NCBI GenBank assembly: GCA_947588325.1
Contig: CANPYH010000048.1
Coordinates: 1-9,762 of the forward strand
Direction: 5' to 3'
DNA from: an uncultured Clostridia bacterium
GTDB lineage: Bacteria; Bacillota; Clostridia; Christensenellales; Pumilibacteraceae
Length of the DNA stretch: 9,762 nt
Positions 1-7,818 of the stretch are shown piece after piece. The notes under the pieces were generated by a model. The model worked only from the letters and a program-made list of their open reading frames with translations, had not been told where the DNA came from and did no database searches. Numbering within the stretch: position 1 is the stretch's first letter; every line of letters begins with the position of its first letter. A program made the position numbers and the translations under genes.

Positions 1-902
1 TCGGTCTCGTCGGTCAGCGTTATCCGCACATAGTCGCTGCGGTACGTCGTGCCGTCGTAGTATTTCTGCGAGATCAGCTCGTCGTACGTCCCGCGAAGTT
101 CCACCATTTCGCGAAGGGGTTTAAGCGGAATTGTCCGCACGGTCACGCTACCCTTTTCTTTGAGTTCGACGACGGTGACCGACTTTTTATGCTTGACCTC
201 CGAAAAGGAGTATTTGAGCGGAGTGCCGCAATACCTCAAAGTCTCCCTGCCTATGCTTTGCGGGGCGTGTATGTGCCCGAGCGCAACGTAGTCGAACCCG
301 TCGAACACACTCGCGTCGATGTTATCCGTGCCGCCGACGGATATCTCCTCGGAGTCCGAACGGCTGGCGCCCGTGACGAATTGGTGAGTTACCAGAACGT
401 TTCTCCGCGCGGGGTCGGGGCTCATGCGGGCTATGGCGAAACGCACGGCGTCGGCGTATGATTTAATCTCCTCGTCCTTGAAGGCGGCGCGAACGTTTAC
501 TGGGCGAATAAAAGGCAGGAGATATACCGCCACTTCGCCGAACCCGTCCGTCATAATCACGGGCTCGACGTCGCCGTCATACACGCGGGAAAGATACACC
601 CCGCCCATGGACATTATCCTGCCGCCGAATGATATGCGTTCGGCGGAGTCGTGGTTGCCGCTGATTACGAACACCTTTGTGCCGAGACGGGTAAGCCCGA
701 CGAGAAAGTCGTCGAAAAGCGCGACCGCTTCGGGGGACGCTCCGGGTTTGTCGTATACGTCGCCCGCTATGATCACGCCGTCGGGGTGCTCCTCTTCGGC
801 TATTCTCGTTATCTCGGCAAGTATGTACTTCTGATCCTCGAGCATGGAAAATTCCTTTACCCGTTTGCCCAAATGAAGATCGGAAAGATGTATGAATTTC
901 AT
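1..902 (-). CDS. sbcD: SbcD-type DNA repair exonuclease subunit (3' end missing)
   Basis: This is the Mre11-type nuclease subunit of the SbcCD complex, which opens and degrades hairpin, palindromic and protein-blocked DNA ends in the cytoplasm with the SbcC ATPase. The frame is open for 300 codons from ATG at 902 to the window edge. It carries the metallophosphoesterase motifs in order: DLH (D8, H10), GDVYD (47-51), GNHDS (82-86), THQF (H173) and GHIH (209-212). The part after about residue 225 begins the capping region. The start is supported by an SD-like AAAGGGGTGG a few bases upstream and by the usual family N-terminus MKFIHLSDLHLG. Its ATG overlaps the mntP stop in an ATGA arrangement, so translation is probably coupled. 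SbcD is usually about 370-410 residues, so roughly 80-110 are missing. sbcC is expected next, outside the window. Identification is very secure. Confidence 0.96.
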   Translation of the reverse strand, partial: MKFIHLSDLHLGKRVKEFSMLEDQKYILAEITRIAEEEHPDGVIIAGDVYDKPGASPEAVALFDDFLVGLTRLGTKVFVISGNHDSAERISFGGRIMSMGGVYLSRVYDGDVEPVIMTDGFGEVAVYLLPFIRPVNVRAAFKDEEIKSYADAVRFAIARMSPDPARRNVLVTHQFVTGASRSDSEEISVGGTDNIDASVFDGFDYVALGHIHAPQSIGRETLRYCGTPLKYSFSEVKHKKSVTVVELKEKGSVTVRTIPLKPLREMVELRGTYDELISQKYYDGTTYRSDYVRITLTDET

Positions 903-1570
903 AAAATCCACCCCTTTGACATTGCGGCTATTGCCGCCGTCGTTACAGTCGGCTGTGACGATACCGCAATTATCCCCTCGACGAGGAACTTAACGCCCAG
1001 TCCGAGCAGTATTATTCCGCCGATAAGCTCGGCTATGAACTTGAATCTGATACCGAACGCCGCGCCGAGCCCCCCGCCTATCGCGTTACCCGCGGCGGAG
1101 ATCACGAAGGTCACAACGCCGATTATAGCCGTATACAGCCAGATGTTGTTCAACGTCAATATGCTGTATGACACGTCGTTGAAGGCGAAGGTTACGCCCA
1201 CCGCAAGCGCGTCAATCGAGGTCGCTATCGCCGCGAGCAACATGGTTACAAAGCCGTACTCGGGGCGTTTTTTCTTGTCTGCGCCGTCGCTCTTGCGCTC
1301 CTTTACCCCCTCAACTATCATCTTTACACCCAAAAAGGCAAGCAATGCGAAGGAGATCCAGGGGGTTATGAACTTCAGGTTATTGGCGAAAATGCCGACG
1401 AGTGCGAAGCCGATAAGCGGCATTATCATCTGAAAGCCGCCGAACCAGGCCCCGCATATGAGCATATTGGATATTTTCGCTCTGCCGCTCGCAAGCCCCT
1501 TGCCCACCGACACCGCGAGAGCGTCCATAGCAAGGCTTACCGCAATGAGCAGTACTTCCCATATTTCCAT
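899..1570 (-). CDS. mntP: MntP-family manganese efflux pump
   Basis: This is a small polytopic membrane protein that exports Mn2+ and protects against manganese excess. The 223 residues hold six likely membrane segments (about 4-25, 36-58, 68-88, 106-128, 142-165 and 180-203) arranged as two repeats. Each repeat carries the family signature: AMDALAVSVGKG (D16) and ATSIDALAVG (D120). FGGFQMIMPLIG (43-54) is also typical. A charged loop near 89-104 separates the halves. MntP is usually near 190 residues; this one has a hydrophilic-to-alanine-rich tail from about residue 203 to the end that lies beyond the last membrane helix and runs into the sbcD ribosome binding site. Upstream of ATG 1570 only a weak GGACGG SD is seen. 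The gene follows dapB by 73 bp, with a strong stem-loop between them. I looked for the Mn-sensing yybP-ykoY riboswitch and did not find it. Confidence 0.94.
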   Translation of the reverse strand: MEIWEVLLIAVSLAMDALAVSVGKGLASGRAKISNMLICGAWFGGFQMIMPLIGFALVGIFANNLKFITPWISFALLAFLGVKMIVEGVKERKSDGADKKKRPEYGFVTMLLAAIATSIDALAVGVTFAFNDVSYSILTLNNIWLYTAIIGVVTFVISAAGNAIGGGLGAAFGIRFKFIAELIGGIILLGLGVKFLVEGIIAVSSQPTVTTAAIAAMSKGWIL

Positions 1571-1608
1571 AACCGTCCGTTTGTAATACCCGTTAAGTCA
1601 AATGCCTA

Positions 1609-1637
1609 CGGGGGAAACCGTGCTCCGATTTCCCCCG
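1609..1637 (-). promoter_or_regulatory. Strong stem-loop between dapB and mntP
   Basis: A perfect inverted repeat forms a 9-bp stem (CGGGGGAAA / TTTCCCCCG) with an 11-base loop. It starts six bases after the dapB stop codon. In the direction of transcription it is followed by GTAGGCATTTGAC rather than a T-run, so it is not a standard intrinsic terminator. It could mark an RNA processing or stability point, weaken read-through, or set dapB and mntP expression apart. Visible structure, unknown role. Confidence 0.6.
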
Positions 1638-1643
1638 CTGTTC

Positions 1644-2381
1644 TTACCCCTTGAGGTAGTCCGTCATATCGTATAAGCCTGCGGGTTTGCCGATAAGGAA
1701 CTCCGCCGCTTTAAGCGCGCCCACGCCGAATATTTTGCGGGAGAGCGCGGTATGCTTAATCTCGATAATCTCGTCCTCGCCCGCGAATATAACGGTATGT
1801 TCGCCGACGATGGTGCCGCCACGTATGGCGTGCATACCGATCTCGCCCGCCTTGCGCTTACACGAGCCTTCCCTGCCGTACACTATCTCGGGAGCCTCGT
1901 CCAGCCCCTTCTCCACAGCCGAAAGCAACTGCTTTGCAGTGCCCGAAGGCGCGTCGACCTTTTGGTTATGATGCGCCTCGACAATCTCGATATCGAAGCC
2001 GCGGAGCGCCGCCGCCAGCGTCGGAAGCACGCTCTCGACGACGTTTACGCCCAAACTCATGCTAGCAGAGCGGAACACGGGCACCTTTTTTGCCAGCTCG
2101 TTTATTTTCGCCGTCTCGCTCTCGTTATAACCCGTCGTCGCTATCACGGCGGGAACGCCCTTGCCGAGCGCAAGCGCGATTACGTCGCCCAGCGTTACGG
2201 GGCGGGAAAAGTCTATGATGACGTCGAAGTCAACGTCCACCTCTGCCGCGCTGCCGAAAACGGGGTATTTGCCCGTTTTAACCACGTCCAATCCGCCGAC
2301 GATCTCCGCGCCCATGCTCTCTGCCGCCGCGGTTACCGTCCTGCCCATTTTACCGTTTATGCCCACAAGAAATATTCGCAT
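1644..2381 (-). CDS. dapB: 4-hydroxy-tetrahydrodipicolinate reductase
   Basis: This cytoplasmic enzyme performs the NAD(P)H-dependent reduction in the diaminopimelate/lysine pathway, supplying meso-diaminopimelate for peptidoglycan and lysine. The 245 residues are a normal to slightly short length. Visible motifs are the dinucleotide-binding GINGKMG (7-13), ATTGY (81-85) and the signature EAHHNQKVDAPSGTA (135-149) with the catalytic-type H137 and K141. Next come RGG (near 187), GEHTV (194-198) and the closing GLYDMTDYL. The ATG at 2381 has a strong SD, AGGAG (complement at 2386-2391), five bases upstream. The gene starts 30 bp after the GH95-like gene and is isolated from other dap genes here, so co-transcription may reflect packing rather than shared function. 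A stem-loop follows its stop. Identification is very secure. Confidence 0.98.
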   Translation of the reverse strand: MRIFLVGINGKMGRTVTAAAESMGAEIVGGLDVVKTGKYPVFGSAAEVDVDFDVIIDFSRPVTLGDVIALALGKGVPAVIATTGYNESETAKINELAKKVPVFRSASMSLGVNVVESVLPTLAAALRGFDIEIVEAHHNQKVDAPSGTAKQLLSAVEKGLDEAPEIVYGREGSCKRKAGEIGMHAIRGGTIVGEHTVIFAGEDEIIEIKHTALSRKIFGVGALKAAEFLIGKPAGLYDMTDYLKG

Positions 2382-2411
2382 TCCGTCTCCTGTCTCGGAT
2401 CTCTCCGAAAA

Positions 2412-4766
2412 TTATATTCTGAATTCTATAGTCACCGTCTTGTTCGCGGGGAGTTTAAGCCCGTTTATCGCGAACTTTTCCGCGTCGAAACTCTCTCCGC
2501 CTTTTCCCGGCTTATACGCCGCGCCGCTCGGGAGCTTAACCGTCACCACCGCCGCTTTGCGCGCCTTGAATTTTGCCGTCGCCGTGTGCTTCTTCACGTT
2601 CCAGGCCAGCTCGACTTCCGCTCCGACGCGGGTGCGGAGCCCGCCGATCTCGCCGCGCTGCAAGCACTCGGGAAGTGCGGGAAGAAGGGTTATGCCGTTG
2701 CCGCTTGACTGTATCAGCATTTCCTGCAATGCGCCCGTCATGCCGAGATTTCCGCCGATATTGTAGCTCGCCCATAAGTCCTGCCGACCGACGCCCATTC
2801 CCCGCCAGTCGCTCGCCGCGCATATCAGGTTATTCATGCACATGCCCCGCGCTATACGGGAAAGCAGGTCGTAAGCCGCGTCGCCCTCGCCCGTCCTCGC
2901 GAATATATTGGCGTAGCGAGCCAGCGTCTCCGAAGTAAAGGCGTCGCGAGCGGAGGAAAGTTTCTTCTTCGCCGTGAGGGAAAATGCCCTCGCAAGCTCC
3001 GCCCCGCCCTCCGTCGACGGATACACGGGATAGAACATAGCCGCGGAGGGAGACAGGTCGTTATCCGCCGTCGCCGCATCGCAATACTCCCGCACCGTGC
3101 CGTCGCCGTTAATTACATACGACGGGAGTTTGGTCAGCATTTTCTCCCACTTCGGTCTGTCCTCTTTGTATAGCCCCGTCTGCTTGGAGCCTTTGATAAG
3201 GTTGCCGAGCAGTTCGCGAATGATAGCGATATCAAGCGTCGCCGTCCGTCCTATCTTCCTCTCTTCCTCCACGCCGGTGGGGCTGTATGACGGAACGGTC
3301 TCGTACTTCCCCTCCCTTTCGCGGAGAAATTCTTCATAGAAAGTCGCGACGTCCTTCATAAACGGCATAGCTTTTTCCTTGAAGAACTTGTCGTCGCCCG
3401 TATACAGCGAATAGTCGTTAAACAGTCGCGCTATCCACCCAGCGCCGCCCGTGAAGTGTATCACGGCGGGGTCAGTAGTGCCGAGCGCGCCCGTTCCGTG
3501 AGCGACGACGGAGGGGATCATTATCCCCCTGCAACCGTACAGCCGCGAAGAGTTCTTTTTAAGGTCGGATATACCGCCCATGTAGTATGTATATACCGCG
3601 TTAACGTACTCGCAGAGGTTGCCCGCCATAGCCTGCTCATAAGCCGTTTGCAGCGGACCCGACGCGTCTATTTCAGAACTCGGCGCTTTATAGTCCCCGC
3701 ACCACAGTCCGTAGGGCGCAATGGGCTGGGAAGTCGGGCTTGTCCCGCAGATAAACAGATATCTGCCGTAAGCCCACAGTTTTTCCGCAAGAGCAAGGGG
3801 CATTACTCCCTCGGTAAAGTTTTGCGCGAGCAGTTCTTCTACCGACGCTTCCCTGTCCTTGGCGTCGAGGTCGAGGTCAGCCGAGCCGAAGAGTTTGGCG
3901 TGCAGGGCGGTATGCTCTTTAAGCAACTTGTTATACGACAGCTTTTCCGAAGCGAGGCGGGCGCGGAGTTCCTTCCACTCCTTTTCGCGGCGGCTCTGTA
4001 TAAACGGACAAATGAGGACGAGGATCTTTTCCGCGCCCTTGACGATAATTCCGCGAGCGGGATCTACCTGCTGTGAGCCGCCGAAGAAGGTCACTTTCGC
4101 GACCGCTCCGAAGTCCGTACCGTCGTCCGAACGCGCGGAAAAGTACATGAAAAAGTTTTCGTATTTAACGCTCACTCCCTCGGGAAGTTTGCTGATTGAA
4201 ACGGGAGTACGCGCGTTGAATTTATCGTGGAGCGCGAGGGAGAATACCGCGTCTATGCTCTTCTGCCCCGCCTTGGTAATCTCGTAGCACACGGTGTTAT
4301 TAGCCCGTGAAACGAAAACGGAGCGTTCGAACCTCGTGTTGCCGTCGCGGTAAACGACGGATACTTCGCCGTTTTCCATGTTGACGACACGCCGATAGTC
4401 GAGCGCCTGTTTTTCGAGTTCGACGTCGACGCGGAAATCGCACAGCGGCAAAGGATAGGACATAGTCGGTCTGTATCCCTTGGCGATCAGTGCGTCGGAC
4501 AGGATATTCTGCGCGTCCGCCGCGTTCTCGTCTGACTTTTTTCGGAGGGCGGAGAGTTTATCCGCCACGTCCTGCATTACTCCGACGTGCCCCTGCCACC
4601 AAAGGTCGCCGTGATTTATCATTATTACGTCGTGACGCGCCCCGCCGTATACCGCGGCGCCTATAACGCCGTTGCCCGTCGGGAGCGCTTCACGCCAGGA
4701 CGATCCCCACCAACCCGCCGGTCTGTCGAACTTCAAAGCATTTTTTTGTTTCCTGATATTAACCAT
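2412..4766 (-). CDS. GH95-like glycoside hydrolase with divergent active site
   Basis: A 784-residue protein with the architecture of GH95 alpha-L-fucosidases. It has an N-terminal beta-sandwich (about 15-290) containing WREALPTGNGVIGAAVYGG (24-42), then a helical linker and an (alpha/alpha)6-type barrel (about 325-690). The barrel carries AYGRYLFICGTSP, GLWCGDY, YTGDDKFF, IIRELLGN, GNLGMTGALQEML and LLPALP. A C-terminal beta domain closes it (about 700-784). No signal peptide or membrane segment is visible, so a cytoplasmic enzyme acting on imported oligosaccharides would be expected. Aligned by eye, the key GH95 residues are changed: the paired Asn region reads DASGPLQTAY (367-376), the SPE acid region reads SPTG (495-498), and the QIDGNFG Asp is G671. 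It may have a different substrate or mechanism, or be non-catalytic. ATG 4766 has an AAGGAGA SD at good spacing. It lies 121 bp after the M28-like gene and 30 bp before dapB. Confidence 0.8.
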   Translation of the reverse strand: MVNIRKQKNALKFDRPAGWWGSSWREALPTGNGVIGAAVYGGARHDVIMINHGDLWWQGHVGVMQDVADKLSALRKKSDENAADAQNILSDALIAKGYRPTMSYPLPLCDFRVDVELEKQALDYRRVVNMENGEVSVVYRDGNTRFERSVFVSRANNTVCYEITKAGQKSIDAVFSLALHDKFNARTPVSISKLPEGVSVKYENFFMYFSARSDDGTDFGAVAKVTFFGGSQQVDPARGIIVKGAEKILVLICPFIQSRREKEWKELRARLASEKLSYNKLLKEHTALHAKLFGSADLDLDAKDREASVEELLAQNFTEGVMPLALAEKLWAYGRYLFICGTSPTSQPIAPYGLWCGDYKAPSSEIDASGPLQTAYEQAMAGNLCEYVNAVYTYYMGGISDLKKNSSRLYGCRGIMIPSVVAHGTGALGTTDPAVIHFTGGAGWIARLFNDYSLYTGDDKFFKEKAMPFMKDVATFYEEFLREREGKYETVPSYSPTGVEEERKIGRTATLDIAIIRELLGNLIKGSKQTGLYKEDRPKWEKMLTKLPSYVINGDGTVREYCDAATADNDLSPSAAMFYPVYPSTEGGAELARAFSLTAKKKLSSARDAFTSETLARYANIFARTGEGDAAYDLLSRIARGMCMNNLICAASDWRGMGVGRQDLWASYNIGGNLGMTGALQEMLIQSSGNGITLLPALPECLQRGEIGGLRTRVGAEVELAWNVKKHTATAKFKARKAAVVTVKLPSGAAYKPGKGGESFDAEKFAINGLKLPANKTVTIEFRI

Positions 4767-4887
4767 ATCGTCTCCTTATGCTCTCTCGGCGAGTAACGCC
4801 GTCGCTCCGAACCGTCCTTCGCAGGCTGCGTTATCGTGAGCGGATCGTCTCTCGTTATTAAGTTTTATCCGTCGTATTACTTCATTC
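4767..4887 (-). other. Intergenic spacer, M28-like gene to GH95-like gene
   Basis: The 121 bases hold the GH95-like gene's SD (complement 4771-4777) and a small 5-bp hairpin (CGGCG, loop TTACT, CGCCG) just upstream of it. I see no T-tract terminator and no convincing -35/-10 pair, so read-through from the M28-like gene is the simplest reading. The hairpin near the SD might affect translation, but this is weak. Confidence 0.4.
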
Positions 4888-7701
4888 TCAGCTCTTCGTG
4901 ATAAGAACGCATGTAAACGTTATGCTCTCGTTGAACTTCGTCGTGAAGTAGTTCTCGATGCTGCTGCGGGCTGCGGCAAGCTCGGTGCCGAGATTAAGCA
5001 CTCCGTCCGCGCTCGACGAACTCGACACATACTCGTATGCCGTGATCCTTATGCCCGTCGAAGCCTCGCCGCTCGAGTTGACTATTCTGACGTACTTGTC
5101 CGCATAGCCGCTCGGGAGAACGACGGTGACGGTGTCGGCGGGATCCGCAAAGGTTATCGAGTAATCGGGATCGTTCTCCGCTCCGTCCGCGCTGTCGCTC
5201 ACGGTGAGGACGTCGTTAGTCCCCACGCCCGTTATTTCCAGCTTGACGCGGGATCTCTCGCCGTATACAGGGCTGATTGTGTATGTGCCGTTCGACGAGG
5301 TTATCGTGTCTCTACTGAGCGAGGGTTTGGATGTGGGCTGATAGGTGTGGTCGGGAGCGGTCTTATACATTCCCGCGTCCTCGTCCCAATCCCAGACGTA
5401 GTAGTCGAAGCCTTCGAGGTTGCGGATATTGCGATATACCCACTCGTCCTTGATCTGCCAGCCGAAGGATGACGGATCTCCGTAGGACGCGTCTATCACG
5501 CACACAACGCCCTTATCGTATATAGAGTCGAAGTTATCCGTAACTTTATAGTCGTAAGCGGTGGTTATGTTGCGGTCGGGGGTGTTGCCCGCAAGCGAGG
5601 CAAGCGGGGTCGCTATGAGGAGTATAAGCGAAGTGAGTACGCAAAGCACGGTTACGCCGAACCAGTTGTGGTACTTCCACTTGACCTTTTTATTGAGCAC
5701 CTTGGTCTCGGTCACGGACTCGAACTTGCCGCGCTTAACCTTGTCCTCTCTCTCCTCCGTCACCGTCTCCACAACGCGTATGGTGTGCGCGGGGAGTTTG
5801 TCGTAAACGTCGGACATAACGGGTTTGAGATAGTCGAAGTAAGGCGTAATCGAGGAGAGCGTGAGCGCGAAGGAAACGAGCAGGAAGGGCAACGTTACGA
5901 TCGGAAACAGATTGCCTATCAACATAATGGGTTGGATAAGCAGAGGCGCTCCGAAGATGGTCGGGAGTGTATAGAGGAACATTCTCTCTATGCCAAAGCC
6001 CGTCGCCTTTTTGAAGGGCTCTTTAAGCAGCGTAGTGCAGAGCATAACCGCGCCGTTTATAAGTCCTATGATGAGGTAAGGCAGTGCGGCAGTCGGCACT
6101 ACAAAGCCGAATACTATAGCCGTTATAATCTGAGTGAGGGCGCCGCCGCGTACACAGTCGGCAGCCTTGATTTTGAGCGCGCGTTTGAAGAGCGGATAGA
6201 GCCCGCAGGATACCGCGCCCGCAAAGAGCATTGCGGGAATAAGAATTGCGGGAGTGAGAACATGCGCCATTGTCAGCATATTCATCGTCGCCGCGCCGAA
6301 CGCCACAGTAAGCAGTCCGATAAGGAAGTATGCAACGAAGTATGCCGCAACGGAGAGAGCGAGGGTAAGCAGTACCGCCGCAACTCCCTTGAACATACCC
6401 TGCACGCCGAACGCCTTTTTCTTAACCGCAAAGGCTACCGTGACGGCAAGAAGAATAATCAGCATTGCCGCTATCGCATACACCCAGACGTCGGAGGTCG
6501 CAAAGCTGCCGCCGAGGTAAGTATATGCCGACGCGCTTCCGCCTGCGGAGACCTTGGACAGATCCGCGTTGCCGAAATACTCGGCAAGTTTCTGCATCGC
6601 GCTTGCATACTGCCCGACGCCGTTCTTGCCGACGTTTACCATGCTGTCCGCGCGCGTTCCCGCGTCGTATGCTCCCGCGGTGAAGGACAGTTCCATACCC
6701 GCGACTTCCCACTCTTCGCTCGTCGCGTTATAGAATGCGTCGAGGTCGGAGGTATAAGTTCCGCCGAGAAGATCGGCAACGGCGGTATCGAGGCGAACGG
6801 ACGCGTCCGAAGCGACGTATCCCGCCATGATTCCGTTATCACCCTCCGTCGTGCGGACAACGGTGAGTGCGCCGCCCGCCGTAATCGCGTCGAAGTTGAT
6901 TACCGCTTTGGTGCGCGACCAAACGTTGTTAAAGCCCACGAATTGGTTTTTGTAGGCATATGCGCCGAGGCTGTCCTCATATCTGCCGTCGGTTATAAGG
7001 AATATGACGTCGTTGGTGAATTTTTCGTTTTTAAGTGCGTCGACCGCGCCGAGCATTGCGCTGACAGCCGAGGCCGAAGCCGCGCCCTGCGAGCCCGTGA
7101 GGGAGTCGTAGTGCGTCATGAGCATTATGGCGTCTGCGTTCGGTTCGGAGCCGGGGATTGCTATGACGAAGTTCTTGACGGGACGGGCGTATATAAGCCC
7201 TTCCTCGTCGCTGCCCTTTGTCATGTCGTCAACGGTGTCGCGGTCGGGAACAAAGCCGAGTGCGGACATATCCATAAAGGTATACGTCGCGCCGCCCGCG
7301 AGGTCCGCCGTTATCTTCTGATCTACCGACTTGTTGTTTACTTCGGAGCCGTCCGCGTTGGTTTCCTTTTCCTTTCTCGCGACGCTCTCGGTTATCCCCA
7401 TCTCGTCGAGATATCCCTTGATAAGGTCGGCAGCGACGTCCGCCGTGGTGCCGTCTCCGCTGACGGTCGCGCTGTTACGCTCCGTCTCCGCCAGCTTCTC
7501 CGCCTGCGTATATGCCCTGTCGACGTTCACGTCCGAAGCGGTGCTCGCTCCGACGCGATAATAAGTCACAAAGGATACTACGACAAGCGCTATCGCGGCG
7601 ACTATGAGAAGCGGATAGTAAATAAACTTAACCCACTTGGGAAGTTTAGCCCGCACCGCGCCGCCTTGCGCGTTATTTGTTTTGTTCTGCGCTTCGTTCA
7701 T
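4888..7701 (-). CDS. Polytopic membrane protein with degenerate M28-peptidase-like ectodomain
   Basis: A 937-residue membrane protein. A short basic cytoplasmic N-terminus leads to a first membrane helix (about 26-48). An extracytoplasmic M28-like domain follows (about 60-380), then roughly seven or eight membrane helices between 404 and 617, a charged cytoplasmic loop (about 620-676), a further helix (680-704) and a beta-rich outer domain to the end. This layout resembles the vacuolar/ER M28 membrane proteases (Pff1/ERMP1 type). The zinc site looks degraded: H197-Y-D199 and the Asp of NFDA (D271) remain. The bridging-Asp position reads GAASASAV (206-213), the DGEE general-base position reads DGRYED (238-243), and the final His is D346. 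A scaffold, receptor or binding role is more likely than proteolysis. ATG 7701 has GAGG (complement 7714-7717) at a long 12-base spacing. A promoter lies upstream. Confidence 0.72.
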   Translation of the reverse strand: MNEAQNKTNNAQGGAVRAKLPKWVKFIYYPLLIVAAIALVVVSFVTYYRVGASTASDVNVDRAYTQAEKLAETERNSATVSGDGTTADVAADLIKGYLDEMGITESVARKEKETNADGSEVNNKSVDQKITADLAGGATYTFMDMSALGFVPDRDTVDDMTKGSDEEGLIYARPVKNFVIAIPGSEPNADAIMLMTHYDSLTGSQGAASASAVSAMLGAVDALKNEKFTNDVIFLITDGRYEDSLGAYAYKNQFVGFNNVWSRTKAVINFDAITAGGALTVVRTTEGDNGIMAGYVASDASVRLDTAVADLLGGTYTSDLDAFYNATSEEWEVAGMELSFTAGAYDAGTRADSMVNVGKNGVGQYASAMQKLAEYFGNADLSKVSAGGSASAYTYLGGSFATSDVWVYAIAAMLIILLAVTVAFAVKKKAFGVQGMFKGVAAVLLTLALSVAAYFVAYFLIGLLTVAFGAATMNMLTMAHVLTPAILIPAMLFAGAVSCGLYPLFKRALKIKAADCVRGGALTQIITAIVFGFVVPTAALPYLIIGLINGAVMLCTTLLKEPFKKATGFGIERMFLYTLPTIFGAPLLIQPIMLIGNLFPIVTLPFLLVSFALTLSSITPYFDYLKPVMSDVYDKLPAHTIRVVETVTEEREDKVKRGKFESVTETKVLNKKVKWKYHNWFGVTVLCVLTSLILLIATPLASLAGNTPDRNITTAYDYKVTDNFDSIYDKGVVCVIDASYGDPSSFGWQIKDEWVYRNIRNLEGFDYYVWDWDEDAGMYKTAPDHTYQPTSKPSLSRDTITSSNGTYTISPVYGERSRVKLEITGVGTNDVLTVSDSADGAENDPDYSITFADPADTVTVVLPSGYADKYVRIVNSSGEASTGIRITAYEYVSSSSSADGVLNLGTELAAARSSIENYFTTKFNESITFTCVLITKS

Positions 7702-7737
7702 TTCAAAAAATTTCCTCGCTTTTGCATTAAGGTGAAT

Positions 7738-7765
7738 TATTATTCTCCGCTATCCGTATTATTCT
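7738..7765. repeat. 9-bp direct repeat, candidate operator
   Basis: Two exact copies of AGAATAATA (minus strand) occupy 7757-7765 and 7738-7746, with a 19-bp period, close to two helical turns. The first copy overlaps the -10 box of the M28-like gene's promoter and the second lies just downstream of the predicted transcript start. This placement suits a repressor site. The neighbouring WYL regulator is the obvious candidate ligand, but that is inference; AT-rich sequence can produce such repeats by chance. Confidence 0.4.
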
Positions 7766-7789
7766 ACCATAACAACCATATTTTTACAA
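7761..7789 (-). promoter_or_regulatory. Extended -10 promoter for the M28-like gene
   Basis: Reading the minus strand, the -35 hexamer is TTGTAA (7784-7789), followed by a 17-bp spacer and the -10 hexamer TAGAAT (7761-7766), preceded by TGG as in an extended -10. It matches 4/6 and 5/6 of the sigma-70/sigma-A consensus and sits in clearly AT-rich DNA. The predicted start near 7754 gives a leader of about 50 bases. It likely drives the M28-like gene and perhaps the genes behind it. Confidence 0.75.
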
Positions 7790-7818
7790 ACTATTTTAAG
7801 TCGATTTTCCCGCATTTT

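Noticed and set aside
651..1433. A 260-codon plus-strand open frame opposite sbcD and mntP.
   Set aside because: It mirrors sbcD and mntP coding sequence; its composition is explained by their complement, and no SD or family motif supports it.
1596..1601. TTGACT as a -35 box for mntP.
   Set aside because: No acceptable -10 hexamer is found 16-18 bases downstream; the sequence there is GC-rich.
1571..1643. Possible yybP-ykoY manganese riboswitch upstream of mntP.
   Set aside because: The spacer is only 73 bases and lacks the conserved paired-loop elements of that class; only a simple hairpin is present.
1752..2708. A 318-codon plus-strand open frame over dapB and the end of the GH95-like gene.
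   Set aside because: It is again codon-aligned with the minus-strand genes, has no plausible product, and lies opposite clear DapB motifs.
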